Source: Ilyonectria destructans (taxonomy: Eukaryota; Ascomycota; Sordariomycetes; Hypocreales; Nectriaceae). From it: a stretch of 64,000 bases of DNA. Shown piece by piece: positions 52,601-64,000 of this stretch. The stretch lies in the NCBI GenBank assembly GCA_020740775.1, contig JAHEWK010000023.1, forward strand, positions 620,001-684,000. Reading direction: 5' to 3'. Under the pieces are notes generated by a model. It saw nothing but the letters and a program-made list of their open reading frames with translations, was not told the DNA's origin and made no database searches. A program made the position numbers and the translations under genes. Position 1 is the first letter of the stretch. Each line of letters opens with the position of its first letter.

Positions 52601-55600
52601 CCTGGACTGGCAAGAAGACCCGACCTAGAGTTATATCCTATGTCTCAAAACGCAGCAACTTAACTACCAATCAACTAGCTATAGCTAGCACCCGAGACAT
52701 CCTCTGGCTCCAAGTTAAAGGGATAACGATCGTCAATATCTATCGACGACCGTCTTACGACAGAGCTCTCGATCTTCTTCTAAACTGGACCCCTCCAGCT
52801 AGCTCCTTAATAGCTGGGGACTTCAATGCCTCACATCCAACCTGGCAGGCCGGCCGAAGCAAAGGCAAGGGGCATCTGGTGGCGGGATGGGCTCAACGGC
52901 ATGACTTGCAATTAGCTAGGACCCCTGATATCCCTACGAACAGCCGTGGCAACACAATCGACCTAGCTCTCTCAAATATCCAGCTTGCAGAAGCTACTAT
53001 CGAAGACCATCTCTCAACCAGCTCAGACCACTCTACTATTAGCATTACCCTCCCGACAACTCAGCTTACCAGACTACCAAGCCCTACGAAAGTCAGGATA
53101 ACAGGGGCATATAACCTGCAGAGGTTTGCCAGCCTAGTCGAGCAAGGAGTCAGCAACCTTCCTACCCTAGCCGACACACCTGACCAACTGGATATCCTAG
53201 CTACTGCTTTAGTCAACCTTCTATAGACAGCCACTACAACTGTCAGTCAGCCAGCTAAGAGACTAGCCCCTAGAGCCCCTTGATGGACAGAAGAGTGCTA
53301 CCAACACACACTCTACATAGCAGCAAAGAGATGTGCAACTCGCCCAGGCGACCGCTGGCTAAAGGAGGCCCGGAAGGACTTCCAGCGAACGGTCCGGAAG
53401 GCAAAGAGAGACTATTGGAGACAATTGGTAGACAATGTAGAGGGCCAAAATAACATCTTTAAGATTACGCGATGGCCTCGGTCCCCTGGGACCTTCCAGC
53501 CGCCGCCACTGAAGATAGATGGGCAGGTCTATACGACACTGGAAGAGAAAGCCAACGCCCTGCGCCAAGCTACCCTTGAGAGACGAGACTCAGCTGATGA
53601 CATCCAAGACGCCTGGAATGTGGCCCCTAGCCAAACCAACCATATCCCCTTCCTAACAGAGGTCTCGCTAGAAGAGGGTCAAGCAGCTACTATTGGGACG
53701 GGAAATACTGCACCTGGTGCCGACAATATAACAGTAAGCCTACTCAAGACCTGCTGGAATAGCATCTGTGAACCCCTTCGCCGGCTCTTCCAACGATGCC
53801 TCGAAATAGGCTACCATCCCCTTATCTTTAAGGATGCTGAGGTAGTAATGATCGCGAAGCCCGGAAAGAGAGACCTTACATCAGCTCGAGCTTGGAGACC
53901 GATATCTCTCCTATCGTGTCTTGGTAAGGGGCTTGAGCGACTGGTAGCAAAGAGACTAGCATCTCTGGCCCTCAGGCACCAGGTCCTTCATCCTCTACAA
54001 GCTGGAGCCCTACCAAAAAGATCAGCAGTTGATCTAGTTACTACCTTAGTCCACGACATCGAGCTAGCCCTATCTAAGGGAAAGGTAACCACACTGGTTA
54101 CGATGGATATCCAGGGCGCCTTTGACACAGTCCTGAGAGGCCGGCTTGTCCAACGCCTCCTGCATCAAGGCTGGCCTGACTACTTAGTCCGATGGGTTGA
54201 ATCCTTTATGAGCAACCGCTCAGCCCGAGTCCGGCTACAAGATACAATAACAGCAACATCTCCCTTACAATGCGGGCTGCCACAGGGGTCGCCTGCCTCG
54301 CCGATCCTATTCCTACTATATACAGAGCCAATCTTCCGGCTAGACCAACAGCCTACCCACCCGAGCATCAAACAGGGGGTCTCTCAGCCTCCCTGCCGAT
54401 ACGGCTACGCTGATGACGTCGGCACCCTCCGAACCGGCCAGTCCCTCAAAGATACAGCAACCCTAGCCAATTATGATATCCAGCGCCTAATCAGCTGGGG
54501 CCAAGAGAACAGCATCACGTTCGACCCGGCTAAGACAGAAGTTATGCACTTCTCGCGACGGAGAGATAACGCAATGCCCTCTATTAAACACAATGGAACC
54601 AGAATACTACCTGCTAAAGCAATGAGATGGCTGGGCATCCGGCTGGATCGGAAGCTTTCCTTCCGCATCCACATTGACAAGTGGTCGAATAAAGCAGCAA
54701 CAGTAGGCAACCTCCTTCGAAGCCTAGCTAATACAAGTGTGGGGCCCCCTCCTGCGTCTGTTAGAAGGGCTGTTAAAGCTTGTATTGAACCAGTCCTTCT
54801 ATACGGAGCCGAGACCTGGTACTGAGGCCAACAGGCAGACGGTCTAGCGATAAAACAACAATATCTGATCTGCTACATCCACTAGCAGCAAGATCAACTC
54901 AGCCCCAGCTGATAACCCGGCTGCAAAGAACAGCTGCCCTACTTCCAAAGGCACCTAGACCGACCCTCTTACCCCCATTGCCCCCTGCTACACCTCTGGC
55001 AACGATTCCCAAGGAACAAGCAGCAGCTGAGTTCCGAACCTGGATGCAGTCAGTAGCAGCCGAAGAGATCATCGTCTTCACAGACGGATCACAGCAGCCA
55101 AATCGGAACACCGGATATGGCTACGCAATCTATACCCACGGCCGGGTCATCAAAGAAGGCTGTGGCCGCCTTGGGCTAGCTGAGGTCTTCGACGCCGAAG
55201 CAGAAGGTGCCCTAGCTGGCTTAACCGAAGCTACTTCAATTGACAGCCACACATTCATACACATCTGCCTAGATAATACATCAGTAGCCTCTGGGCTACT
55301 AGGCAGCCCGTCAGACAGCTCACAAGCAACCTTCCTACAGTTTCAATCGATCGCTAAGACCCGAGGCAGAGTCGAGGTCCGATGGTGCCCTGGGCATCAG
55401 GGGATTGAAGGGAATGAAAGAGCTGACCGCCTTGCCAAACAGGGCTGCAACCTCTCTGACCTACCCAATTCCCAGCCCACACTGGCCTATATAAGACGAC
55501 AAGCCCGAGCCTGGATAGGCCCGGGCTTTCCAGGCCTGGTGGCACGACAAGCAGCCAGCCAGCTATCAACCTCTTGGGCTCGAAGCTAAGCCCAAATGCC

Positions 55601-56571
55601 CGGACGAGCTCTCAGTCCCACAGAAGCTCCTACGCCATCTACTAGCAGCTAGATCACAACATGGAGACTTTGCGGCCTATCACGAAAGGTTCAACCACAC
55701 TGACTCTACCGACGACTGCTCCTGTGGCAGAAGAAAGTCACCCACGCACATCTTCTATTGCCGGAAGATATCGCCCAATAAGAGAAGACGGCTGCCACCA
55801 AATGCCCCTGAAGCCATCAGACAAGCTATAGGCAGTAGCTTTGGAGAATATATACAGCTGGTCGAAGATACCGACTTCTTCAATCAGGTCTGCCCGACAG
55901 AAAGATCGTCTACCTGGCCCCCCCACCAACCTAGCCCGACCAACTAGGCAGAATTCACTGCCCCCCTCTCCTATGTCTCTTCCCCCTTTCCTTTCCCCCC
56001 TTATCTATAGTCTTATTGCAACCAGGCCTAGGCCTAGCTGTTAGCTAGGACTGACCTTTAGTATACTAACCGAACAGCTGGCTGAAGAGAGATGCTTGCC
56101 CTACAAGGCCGAGTCAGCAGCTTGCAACTCGACACTTCCAAGGTCCGGCTGCCGCAAGCAGACCTAATCGCAAGATCAGAAGATGATAAGATTAAGAGAC
56201 CCTGACCTGCAGTTAGCTTGATTACACACCCTGGCAGATGGCGTCACTTTTTTAGTCACAGAAGGAAGATCTCAACCCAGCTTATAACCCCAGCACTTTC
56301 CCTATACACATACAGCTCTTCTAGCTGCTGATAACACAATATACACTCCTTATGTACAGCCCCTAGCCCCCGCGGACGGGGGCCGGGCCCGAACCGCAAT
56401 AGGCCCTAGAGCCGCAGAATTGCTAGATAGCTGCACAAGCGGTGGAGGACGCCGAGGACTCTGAGGCAACCATAAATCATGTATGTAACTAGCCTAGCAC
56501 GTCCTTTTGCCCCAGAAGGGGATCGTGTGAGTCTTTGACCTTCAGGACGGAAATGAATCAATCAATCAATC
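52590..56571 (+). mobile_element. 5'-truncated Tad1/I-like LINE, about 4 kb
   Basis: The coding part begins inside the endonuclease domain, immediately after a hairpin repeat. The 3' UTR runs from about 55935 and ends in AATCAATCAATCAATC at 56571. A short tandem tail instead of poly(A) is typical of this LINE group. The left junction is not precise and no target duplication was confirmed. Confidence 0.8.
52603..55930 (+). pseudogene. LINE ORF2: endonuclease, reverse transcriptase, RNase H, zinc knuckle
   Basis: Endonuclease: SLIAGDFNASHPTWQAG and STSSDHSTISI (52603-53223). Reverse transcriptase in the same frame: ARAWRPISLLSCLGKGLERL, MDIQGAFDTVLRG, GLPQGSPASPILFLLYTEP and RYGYADDVGTL with the YADD active site (53284-54822). 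RNase H after a frameshift: IIVFTDGSQQPNRNTGYGYA, DAEAEGALAGL, DNTSVASG, VRWCPGHQGIEGNERADRLA (about 54978-55570). After another shift comes the knuckle CSCGRRKSPTHIFYC. Stops at 53224 (TAG), 53281 (TGA) and 54823 (TGA) fit single transitions of CAG or TGG. The endonuclease N-terminus and ORF1 are missing, so it cannot move by itself. Confidence 0.88.
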
Positions 56572-58704
56572 TTGACAACACAGCTTTTACTAGCGTTTAA
56601 CGAAAGCATTGGTTGCAGAACGCGTCTCGCACTGTTGAAGCCGGGTGACTAAGAGGTCTGGTCTGCTGGTGGCTGGGATGTGGATACTATGTAACTAGAC
56701 TGCGTTTGTGCCCCTCTGCCGCACAACTTAGACTTTTCAAGATCATAAACTTTATATCAATATTATGTTTTCAACACGTGGACGTGGAGTGTGTGTGCCA
56801 CAGCCCGTGGAGTATGTATGGAGACAGACTTGGAAGTGCCAAGTGGATGCAAGTCAGTGGATTGGAGCACACTTGGAAGCAGACAAAGTGGATGGGATGA
56901 GGAGGGCCTGCAAGGACCGGGATCTCATCAGGGGAAGGCTCAAGACAATCCAAAGCGCATTGCAGTCTTTGGGTTACAGGTTGTTAGTCCCGCATCAACC
57001 TTCCCTTCTAGTGTTAAAGGCCGGACATTTTGTGACACATAGCAGCGTGTCTGGCGTTGTGTGTCGGGCTTTTTTTTTTTTTTTTTTTTTTTTGGCCCTC
57101 GCTTGCCACCGGGTAAACCCTTGGCTATCCGATTATAGGGGGCGTGGAGAAACCGGATCGTGGAGGCGTGGAGGCGTGGAGGCGTGGATCATTTTTCAGG
57201 CTGCCTGCATGCGTTGTTGTAGGCATGCCGCCACGTCAGTCTGATGTGAAAGGCTGGCAAAGTCGAGAGAGCCCCGACTGGCCATGCCTCTTCGTTCCTC
57301 CTTGCTTCCGTCCACGGTCGATACTCGTCTAACGCATCGACTACTACGCGGCACTTCAAGGCCAGAAATCCTATATCGCCCATACGACGAAAAAGCTTAC
57401 CCGCCTTCTCGAAATGCCTGAGAGTCTGCGCCATCACCTCAAACGGCGCCAATTCCGAGCTAATGATCGCGCTAGGATTTCATGCACAAAAGAGTGTAGG
57501 AAATAAGTCTCCGTATTCGAGCTCAGCGCTTCTGGCAGTAACCGTGAGTTCGCGCGATCATCCCGGGCTGCCCGTTTCCGGAGCAAAGCATCGAACCATG
57601 TAGGTGGCGCGCTTCATTGCAGTGGCGCCCGGTATGTCACCGTGCATCACAGGAATTCGGACAGTCTAGCTCCGCTGAGGTTTCGACGACGAAATTGCAT
57701 GATTCCTGGTGAAAGGACTGAAACCAGTGACAAGCCGTCACCTGTCAGTCACGAAAGTGCAGAAGGGCCAGTTACTAAGTAGGTGGCCAGGTTGTGAGTG
57801 TGGCTAAAGTTTGAATTAGCCCACTAGAGCTCGGATTCAGGCTAGGCCAACGCTAAGAGGATCAAATGTCCACTACAAATGGCGGGGGAGCCACAATGTC
57901 GCTGATCGTGCATTTTCATACTCTTGTTCTCTGGCCATTAATTACCATACTGGCAAGGTTCCCCCACAAATAGGCGCTGTGGGTGGAGTCCGTTAGTCGC
58001 TCAGCTACCGGCATCCGTTAGGCTAGATACACTAGGAGTCTGAGTGTAAGTAAAGGGAGCGGGGAAATGGGACTCGATGCCGAGATGGCTGGGCTGAATG
58101 GCTTGGGGGCTTTGACCCTTTGATGATAGGGCTTGCTAGTAGAGGAAGCGTTGGTGCTGGACAATGTTGAGGAGAGACGCACTAGCAAATAGTTAAAGCC
58201 TAGGCTGGGGCCGCTCCCAGGGCCCAAGGTCACCCTTGCCTCCGGATAGAGAGGCCGAGATCACCCCCGCAGCTCGACGACGTGCTAAGTCCATACGCTT
58301 CAAGGCTCTCACCAGCCGCTTCCCTTGTTCATCTCAAGATCTCAAGTCGAAACCGACATCTAGTTCTTCCTAAGTGGCTTCCCTCCCTCTGCACCTTGCA
58401 TTGCCTGCCTGCCCGGGGAGCGAGTCAGCGTGACTGACTGGCTCGCCAGTGGCTTCTGAGCCAGCAGCCCACCTAATCTCTCATCAGCTTTCAAAGCCGG
58501 ATATACAACAGCAGCCTCTCTAACACTTAAACCTAAACCTAGATGCAACGGCGCTTCCCGGCTTCTGCCAACTAAGGCTTGAGCAAAAGCTCTAGACACC
58601 TACTAGTTATGACCCTGTGTATGGTGGACCCCCTGAGCTAGAGGCGTGACCGCTTTGCTTCCTGTAACTTATTTAAACCTTTTCAGCTCATACATGTATA
58701 AAGT
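56572..58704. other. Intergenic, 2.1 kb
   Basis: No gene I can support. A run of 24 T is at 57070-57093, and GGAGGCGT repeats three times near 57161-57187. Minus-strand frames at 57189-57452 and 58360-58599 are short and unlike known proteins. Confidence 0.4.
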
Positions 58705-59181
58705 GTGGCCTTCCAAGTCCAAACGAACTCGCTTGCCCACACCACATCCTTCCTGGGTATGTACGAGAAGCAGCTACCACCCTTGCCTCCTCAGTTCGCT
58801 CGCGACCGGATGTCTCCCGGGACAGTAGTCGCCCCACCCCAGCCGCTGTCTCAGAGGAACCCACTCAGCTATGTCAATCGGCAGACCCAGCCAGGAAGTG
58901 ACATCCTCGCGTCCCTCGAACAAGAGATTCTCAAGCTGCGCAGGGAGAATGATGCACTGCGGCGCTCCATGGTCGAGAAAGAAACAAGACCGAGATGCTC
59001 CAGCATCCGAATTCCCAACATCGTCAACAGAGAGACGAGCAGACTCGTCAGACGGCTTAGCTCTTCCAGACTATACGCTCCGCCATCGAGACTTACCGGG
59101 ATGATAAGAAAGACCAGGCCGGGCACCTTCCACAAAGATTCTCCGAGGAACTCGTGTCCGGAACCTTCAGTGACCGTGTGA
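58705..59181 (+). CDS. Small hypothetical protein with coiled coil, 158 aa
   Basis: No family recognised. Residues about 66-95 (ILASLEQEILKLRRENDALR) form a heptad-like coiled coil. The remainder is rich in Pro, Arg and Ser. It may be a real small gene or the remnant of a longer one. Upstream DNA offers no clear additional exon. Confidence 0.4.
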   Translation: MAFQVQTNSLAHTTSFLGMYEKQLPPLPPQFARDRMSPGTVVAPPQPLSQRNPLSYVNRQTQPGSDILASLEQEILKLRRENDALRRSMVEKETRPRCSSIRIPNIVNRETSRLVRRLSSSRLYAPPSRLTGMIRKTRPGTFHKDSPRNSCPEPSVTV

Positions 59182-59363
59182 GGACTGGCTCTAAGCGCCC
59201 AGGGGGCGAGGGGATGGGAGCCGCGCGTCGCTCAGCCCCTCCGCAGATGATGAACTCTTCTATATATCTATTAACCCGGCCGCACCTACATCTGTTTTCT
59301 TTATTCATGGAGTTCTTTCCTGCCATTTGGAATGGGAACACGTGACCCCTTACCTCTTCGCCA

Positions 59364-59642
59364 GACTACCGCCTCGTCGCCGTCGACGCGAACGGCCATT
59401 ACAACTCTTCACACATCCTCCCCGTCCTTATCCCGGCATCAACAGACCGCGTCGCCGACCAAATGAGACGCCATGCCCATGGGGGGAAGGCTCATGTCGT
59501 CGGGTTGAGCATGGGCGGGTTTATCCAGGGTCCATTTCCGACCACAGATGTCCCGAAATTATTCCCTATCACGGTTTCCGGGAAAGTTATGTTTCCCCCC
59601 CTCCCCGGAAAACCTCCTGCAGAGCACAGCCAGCTCGTCTGA
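59364..59642 (+). pseudogene. Alpha/beta-hydrolase fragment (GLSMGG)
   Basis: One open frame reads DYRLVAVDANGHYNSSH, then GGKAHVVGLSMGGFIQG, the strand and nucleophile elbow (G-x-S-x-G) of an alpha/beta hydrolase of the lipase or peroxidase type. It ends at a TGA after about 93 codons. Homology-like sequence downstream (AGGFPEQYLSSARLQW) is in the same frame after that stop. No N-terminal exon with the oxyanion motif was found. A CAG just before 59364 could be a splice acceptor, so a spliced gene remains possible. Confidence 0.45.
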
Positions 59643-59899
59643 CCCATTGCTGGTGGCTTTCCCGAGCAGTACCTGAGTAGCGCCAGATTACAGTGGCGAG
59701 GAGGGATGGTATGGACGACGGCGGTCTCGGAGGGCAACTCTTGTCGGACCCAAAGACGCGAAGCTGGATGATGACCGTCTTGAATCGAAATCGTTAGGGA
59801 TAGCTGAGATTTCCGGGAAGGGCCCGGCGCGGCTCATACGTCTTGAGAAGGCGTGGGTAGACCGTCAACTTCAAAGGGGGGCTCATCGGAGCCACCTCT

Positions 59900-60190
59900 T
59901 TATTTGTATCCCACCATCTTGGCGCAGCGCTCGCAGTAGTAGAGGTTGTGGGCGATGCGGACCATGCCTATGGTGCTGATGTCGTCGGTGGATGTGATCT
60001 CGACGGAGCGGGCGCATCGCATGCAGCGAAACTCCTCGACGGAGGCGATGGGGAGTTGTACTGAGTCGATGCTGTGTCTATAGCTGGCGGCAGAGGCGGA
60101 GTTGGATGCGATGTCTGAGTCGGAGGAGACTGAAGATGAAGACGAAGAAGAGCCGTAGTGCTGACTAGAAGGTCGGCTGGAGGAGGGCAT
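59900..60190 (-). CDS. Small zinc-ribbon protein, 96 aa
   Basis: Ser-rich N-terminal half (SSSSSSSVSSDSDIASNS), then FRCMRCARSVEITSTDD and LYYCERCAKMVGYK. Two CxxC pairs about 35 residues apart form a likely zinc ribbon. The compact C-terminal half resembles small conserved proteins of filamentous ascomycetes with no known role. Single exon, convergent with the hydrolase fragment. Confidence 0.65.
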   Translation of the reverse strand: MPSSSRPSSQHYGSSSSSSSVSSDSDIASNSASAASYRHSIDSVQLPIASVEEFRCMRCARSVEITSTDDISTIGMVRIAHNLYYCERCAKMVGYK

Positions 60191-62335
60191 GCCGATTTAA
60201 TATAGATATCCTCCACGTAAGGGGATGGAAGGTGCGCTGGCTGGCGGGCTGTGTCAGTATGGATATTTGCGATCGAGTCGCCCCTAGGCGTCCCTTTCGT
60301 CCGCCTCAATGGTAATGGTTCCCATCCATCTTGCGCCTGGAATTTCACCTATGTGGCCTTGAGCAACTTTGCCCCCCCCCCCCCCCCCGATATTCTTCGT
60401 GGATTCCAATTCTCGTAGATGGCACGACTTGAATTAAAATGACATGACATGATGGCTAGATCCCGTCCGAAGGGAATCCTGTTGCTGCAGAAGCCGATTT
60501 TGGTTGACGTGGACGCACGAACATCTCTTGGCTCCGTTCCATCAGACCAGGACTTGGTCATCTCATCTTCCCTCAAGGCCGCTGCGCATCTGATCCGCGA
60601 CAATAATGCAATCACACATCACAGGCTCGCACGCTGCTGCCAAAGTCCGGACATCTTATCTCTGTCCCAGCGCGAAGGCACTCATCACATCCCCATCTGG
60701 ACAACTCGACTAACGTCGCTAGCGTGTCTTCTCTTGCACATCCCATGTGCGAGCATCGCCGCGTCCACTGTGGTTCATCAACCTCTGATCGTTCCGGCCG
60801 TCATCCTCTGGCCTGAGCTGGCGGTACCGATGGGCAGGGTGAGCTGTGGGGGCTTTCCAGGGACCTGATTGACAATCATAACAGACGGCCTTGTTTGATC
60901 GTCTCGTCAAGTGTCTTCGTTGCTATCTCGATCCATCCTCGATTTTGCTGCCTCTCGCCACCGTTTAAACTAATGCACCCTAACGTCTGGTGATACAGAC
61001 GGGCAACCCACTTATCTCCAGCGTAAAAAGGGGGGGGAGGGGAGGGGGGACACAGTCGCTAACATTTCTTCACGAGCAGATAGTCTCTCCATTATCACGG
61101 GCAGGCAAACACTGGGTCACGCAGCCGATTAACCGTGGAAGGCATCAGGTCACCGTGTGCTATCCATCTTGATCATCCTCATCTCGTGAGTTCCCCGCGT
61201 AAGAGCATCTCTTGGCCTTGGGAGGGCCCTGGATTTTGGTTTGCGGGGAGTAGAGTACTGGCATCGGGCCTGCCCTGTGGCAGTACCAGATGATAGTGAC
61301 AGGACATGCGGATGATATGTGGTCTCGGGGCAAAATAAACGAGGTTGAGCAAATAAATGCCTGGAAATGAATGGGTGAGTATGAGCTGAAAAGCAAGCGA
61401 GGCCATCACATCCCGTCAGCGTCATCCGGACATCGGAATCGATAAAATGAAGGCGTCGTGACATGTGAAAGCCGCTCCATCTGCCACGGATAGGTGGCAA
61501 CCTAGCCTCTCATGTGACTGTCGCGAATATCCGATATTTTCCATTTATCGTGATGTCCGTCCGACGATGCCCGTCGGCTGCAGAAGCCACCACTGCCAGC
61601 CATGGCTCCATAGGATGAAGTATCCATGGGCGACAACCACGCCGGATATGGGCCGGTCCCACCGCAATCGGCATAGATCAGAGTTTATTCTCGCAGGCAT
61701 GAAGGTCACACGAACACAGCTGGAGAGTTCCGTCAGGCTTTCGTCACGCCTCGCCGCGTCCGCAGGAGGGTCTGGGGAAAGGAAGGGCCCAGGAGCAAGA
61801 GTGGGCCTCGAAGGCCTTGCCTCGTGCATGGGCTCTATCAAAGCATCAAGCCCGGTCCTGGCATGCCTCAGCGTTCTAGAAGCGGATTGGGCGGTCGACG
61901 CCATCGCCCGTGCCTCTCCACGGCTGACTTGTGCCATGTAGTTTGGAGCTGAGGCACCTGAGACATGTCCCCGAAGGTGCCTCCGGCAAGGAGGGACTCT
62001 GGATCAGGCCCACCTGCCGTGGCTTTCGTCTCGCCCGGACTTGGCCGGGAACAGAACTGCGCTTCGACAAGCCACCCTCGAACCTTGTACGTTGGATGTT
62101 GTCGGTACCCCCGACGGTCCATGGCGTCGAGGGCCGAGTAAGAGTATATCTTCCCCCCCCGATCTACCCACCGAAGCCCAGTCGATTAACTAGTTGGTCG
62201 ATCCGAATGCGAACACTTACCGAAGATTGCTCTACACGACCCTGCATCTAAATACTCTCGATATGGCCCAGACCGCAAAAACCAACACACCATCGTCGAC
62301 CAACTTCTGCTCCTTCACCAGAATCTTCCATCAAG
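60191..62335. other. Intergenic, 2.1 kb
   Basis: No supported gene. It includes a 17-base C run (60372-60388) and a G-rich patch at 61029-61050. Frames of up to 158 codons on both strands near 61465-61941 overlap one another and show no motif. Confidence 0.4.
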
Positions 62336-63131
62336 ATGGTGCCCTCATCTTCGGCCGAGCCTGCTAGGACTACCAAGCGTAAGGGTACGTCTGTTGTTTG
62401 TTGTTTGGATGTATCATCCTCATGGTGCAACTGTCTAACACGGCTATGCTATGCAGGCACTCGAAGTGTCTCTAAATTGACTCCTTCACAACTTGTCCGA
62501 AAGCGAGCAAGCGACCGAGAAGCCCAACGGGTGATTCGAGCCCGGACCAAGGAGAACATTGGACGGTTGGAGCGAGAGCTCGATGAACTCAAGAGCAAGC
62601 AAAGCCGGGACCAGACTGTTCAAGAGCTGCTTCGACGAAACAAGGCACTCGAGGATGAGTTGAACCAGTTAAAGGAGAACATGGACATCTCAACGGCTCC
62701 TTCCCAATGCTCAACACCAGGTATTATGAATGAGTTCACTTGTATAGTGACTGGTATACTGACCCTTCTCAACAGTCGACGACGATAACCTCAGCACTAG
62801 CAGCGGTGCCATTCCCAGCCCCAGGACGCCGCCCTTCCCCTCTGGCGACTACATCCCTCCTCTCCCTGACTACAGTCAACAATACGTTCCTCTCACCATC
62901 AACTGTAAATCTTGGGCAAACACCGTCCCTTGCACCATCTTCTCCAACATTTCCAGCCCTTCGTCATCCGCCAACACGGATGACCACAATGCTGGGTACA
63001 TCCTTACCAGCGTGCCGACCCACATGCTGCCCTCCAACAAACAGCAGCACCAACGTCAACGCCCTGTCCCCTCTGGTGCCGAATTACGAATGTGCTACAG
63101 GCCTGCGCACACCTTGGGTAGGGCCTCATGA
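62336..63131 (+). CDS. bZIP transcription factor, 222 aa, no DUF3425 domain
   Basis: Exons 62336-62384, 62457-62720 and 62776-63131 join in frame through introns of 72 and 55 bp. The basic region LVRKRASDREAQRVIRARTK (about residues 28-47) runs into a leucine zipper (IGRLERELDELKSKQS, then LLRRNKALEDELNQL). The N-terminal KRKGTRSVSKLTPSQL is typical of a fungal bZIP group with nuclear targeting. The C-terminal part is Pro/Ser/Gln-rich and ends at 63131. Many relatives are longer; a further intron at GGTAGG near 63114 could extend this one, but I found no DUF3425-like sequence before the window end. Confidence 0.78.
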
Positions 63132-64000
63132 CCTTACCTCGACCGCCAATTCCTGCCACCCATGATCGGTTGTACAGCCACGTATGTGTGTGCAATGATA
63201 CCTCATTCAATTCAATATATGGTTCATTTTTAATAAATATCCGTGGACAAAATGCGGTGACAACACGGTAGCAACGAGTAAAGCCCGCCAGCCACTGGTG
63301 TTGAAAAACAACTGCAGCAAGCGAGTCATGTCTAGCCTGGAATCATTCGTCTGCATTAGCTCGGTAGCTGGGAATTGCCGTTCCTTCCCACCATGATGTG
63401 AGACCGTGGCGGTGACAGCGTTAGCGTTGGGCGCTCTACTGCCATAAAGGGAACGAGCTGGGGGTTTGCAATGGGCAAGAAATGGCTGTGAAATGACTAT
63501 GGGTGTAAACGACATCACGCCGAGTGATACGCCGATCACTCAAGCCGCCCTTAATTAGAGATTGGCTTCTAGGCTACCTCTTTTGTTACATGTGGCGGGC
63601 GAGATGGCTCCGCAGAATGTCGGTAGGGACGATCAGTTCTCACAATGACAGGGAGGAAGAAGCAAGTTAGCTCCGACCAGAAAATGCTTTATTGCCAATC
63701 CTGTGGGGTTGGTTTTGGCCCCCCCCCTTGTGGTATTTTAGCCTCATTGCCGCCTGCTGATTGGCGTTTTCTGTGAACTATTATTTGCTCGCGGAGGTCC
63801 GAATGTTAGTTCAGTCGCAAGGTCAGAGAGTCAATACCATTGTTTGGACCAGCCGCTGATCGCTCTACGAACTGCTCTAAATGAAATAAGGGCACAGTAC
63901 GGTACGAGATTCCATGGCTTCGTCTCGAAGAAGCCATCTACTGCCCTCTCAAAAAGACCAAGACTACGATGGGAGAACACAAGCCACCGAATCCAAGCAG
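63132..64000. other. Intergenic to window end
   Basis: No gene recognised. Confidence 0.4.

Noticed and set aside
56765..57244. 159-codon frame with a poly-Phe run
   Set aside because: It runs through the 24-T homopolymer and has no domain; probably fortuitous.
59364..59642. C-terminal half of the hydrolase relic at 48561
   Set aside because: The motif and spacing belong to a different alpha/beta-hydrolase group (GLSMGG, lipase-like), not the HGGG/GDSAG group, and they lie 10 kb apart.
61465..61941. Overlapping frames of 158 and 130 codons on opposite strands
   Set aside because: Both are open because the DNA is GC-rich; neither shows a recognisable motif.

Overview
The window looks like a transposon-rich accessory region of a filamentous ascomycete (Pezizomycotina, probably a Sordariomycete). 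Genes carry short introns of about 50-110 bp with GT..AG ends and CTAAC/CTGAC-type branch sites. Protein families are typically fungal: bZIP-DUF3425, NmrA-like, PD-(D/E)XK-like, TAF7. Many transposon remnants carry stop codons explained by C-to-T or G-to-A changes (CGA to TGA, TGG to TAG), and one stretch around 39.3-43.3 kb is extremely AT-rich. Both fit repeat-induced point mutation (RIP) or CpG deamination.

Layout. 0-1.4 kb is the end of a Fot/pogo-type DNA transposon. 1.55-2.80 kb is a 1,247-bp non-autonomous hAT-like element with a perfect 8-bp target duplication; a second copy lies inverted at 43.75-45.00 kb. 3-12 kb is a gene island: a KstD-like FAD oxidoreductase, two NmrA/isoflavone-reductase-like genes flanking a bZIP-DUF3425 regulator, and an atypical SDR. 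Three copies of a 23-bp dyad motif lie in its intergenic spaces. 12.5-13.3 kb is a MITE with a 6-bp target duplication. 14.5-15 kb holds a possible Helitron fragment. 16.4-19.2 kb is an orphan 905-residue protein with a Cys/His finger-like block. 19.6-20.7 kb is a dead hAT transposase. 21.8-23.2 kb is a PD-(D/E)XK nuclease-like gene. 24.5-26.1 kb is repeat remnants. 26.3-27.8 kb is TAF7, the one clear housekeeping gene. 29.9-30.9 kb is a double chromodomain-like protein. 31.8-34.7 kb is a complete Fot/pogo element with an open 794-residue transposase. 35.3-36.3 kb is a four-exon BTB/POZ gene.

37.7-47 kb is a nest of transposons: hAT BED-finger remnant, LINE 3' ends, an AT-rich desert, an integrase-type transposase split by an 866-bp MITE, the second hAT-like copy, and a MITE whose interior is an array of hairpins inside another element. 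48.6-52.1 kb is an alpha/beta-hydrolase pseudogene cut off by a 3.1-kb hAT element. 52.6-56.6 kb is a 5'-truncated Tad1/I-like LINE with endonuclease, reverse transcriptase and RNase H regions. 56.6-64 kb is gene-poor: a small coiled-coil ORF, a hydrolase fragment, a zinc-ribbon protein and a short bZIP gene.

The best functional unit is the 3-12 kb island. Three kinds of NAD(P)/FAD oxidoreductase surround a single pathway-type regulator, which suggests a small metabolic cluster of unknown substrate. All assignments come from reading motifs; no database search was run.
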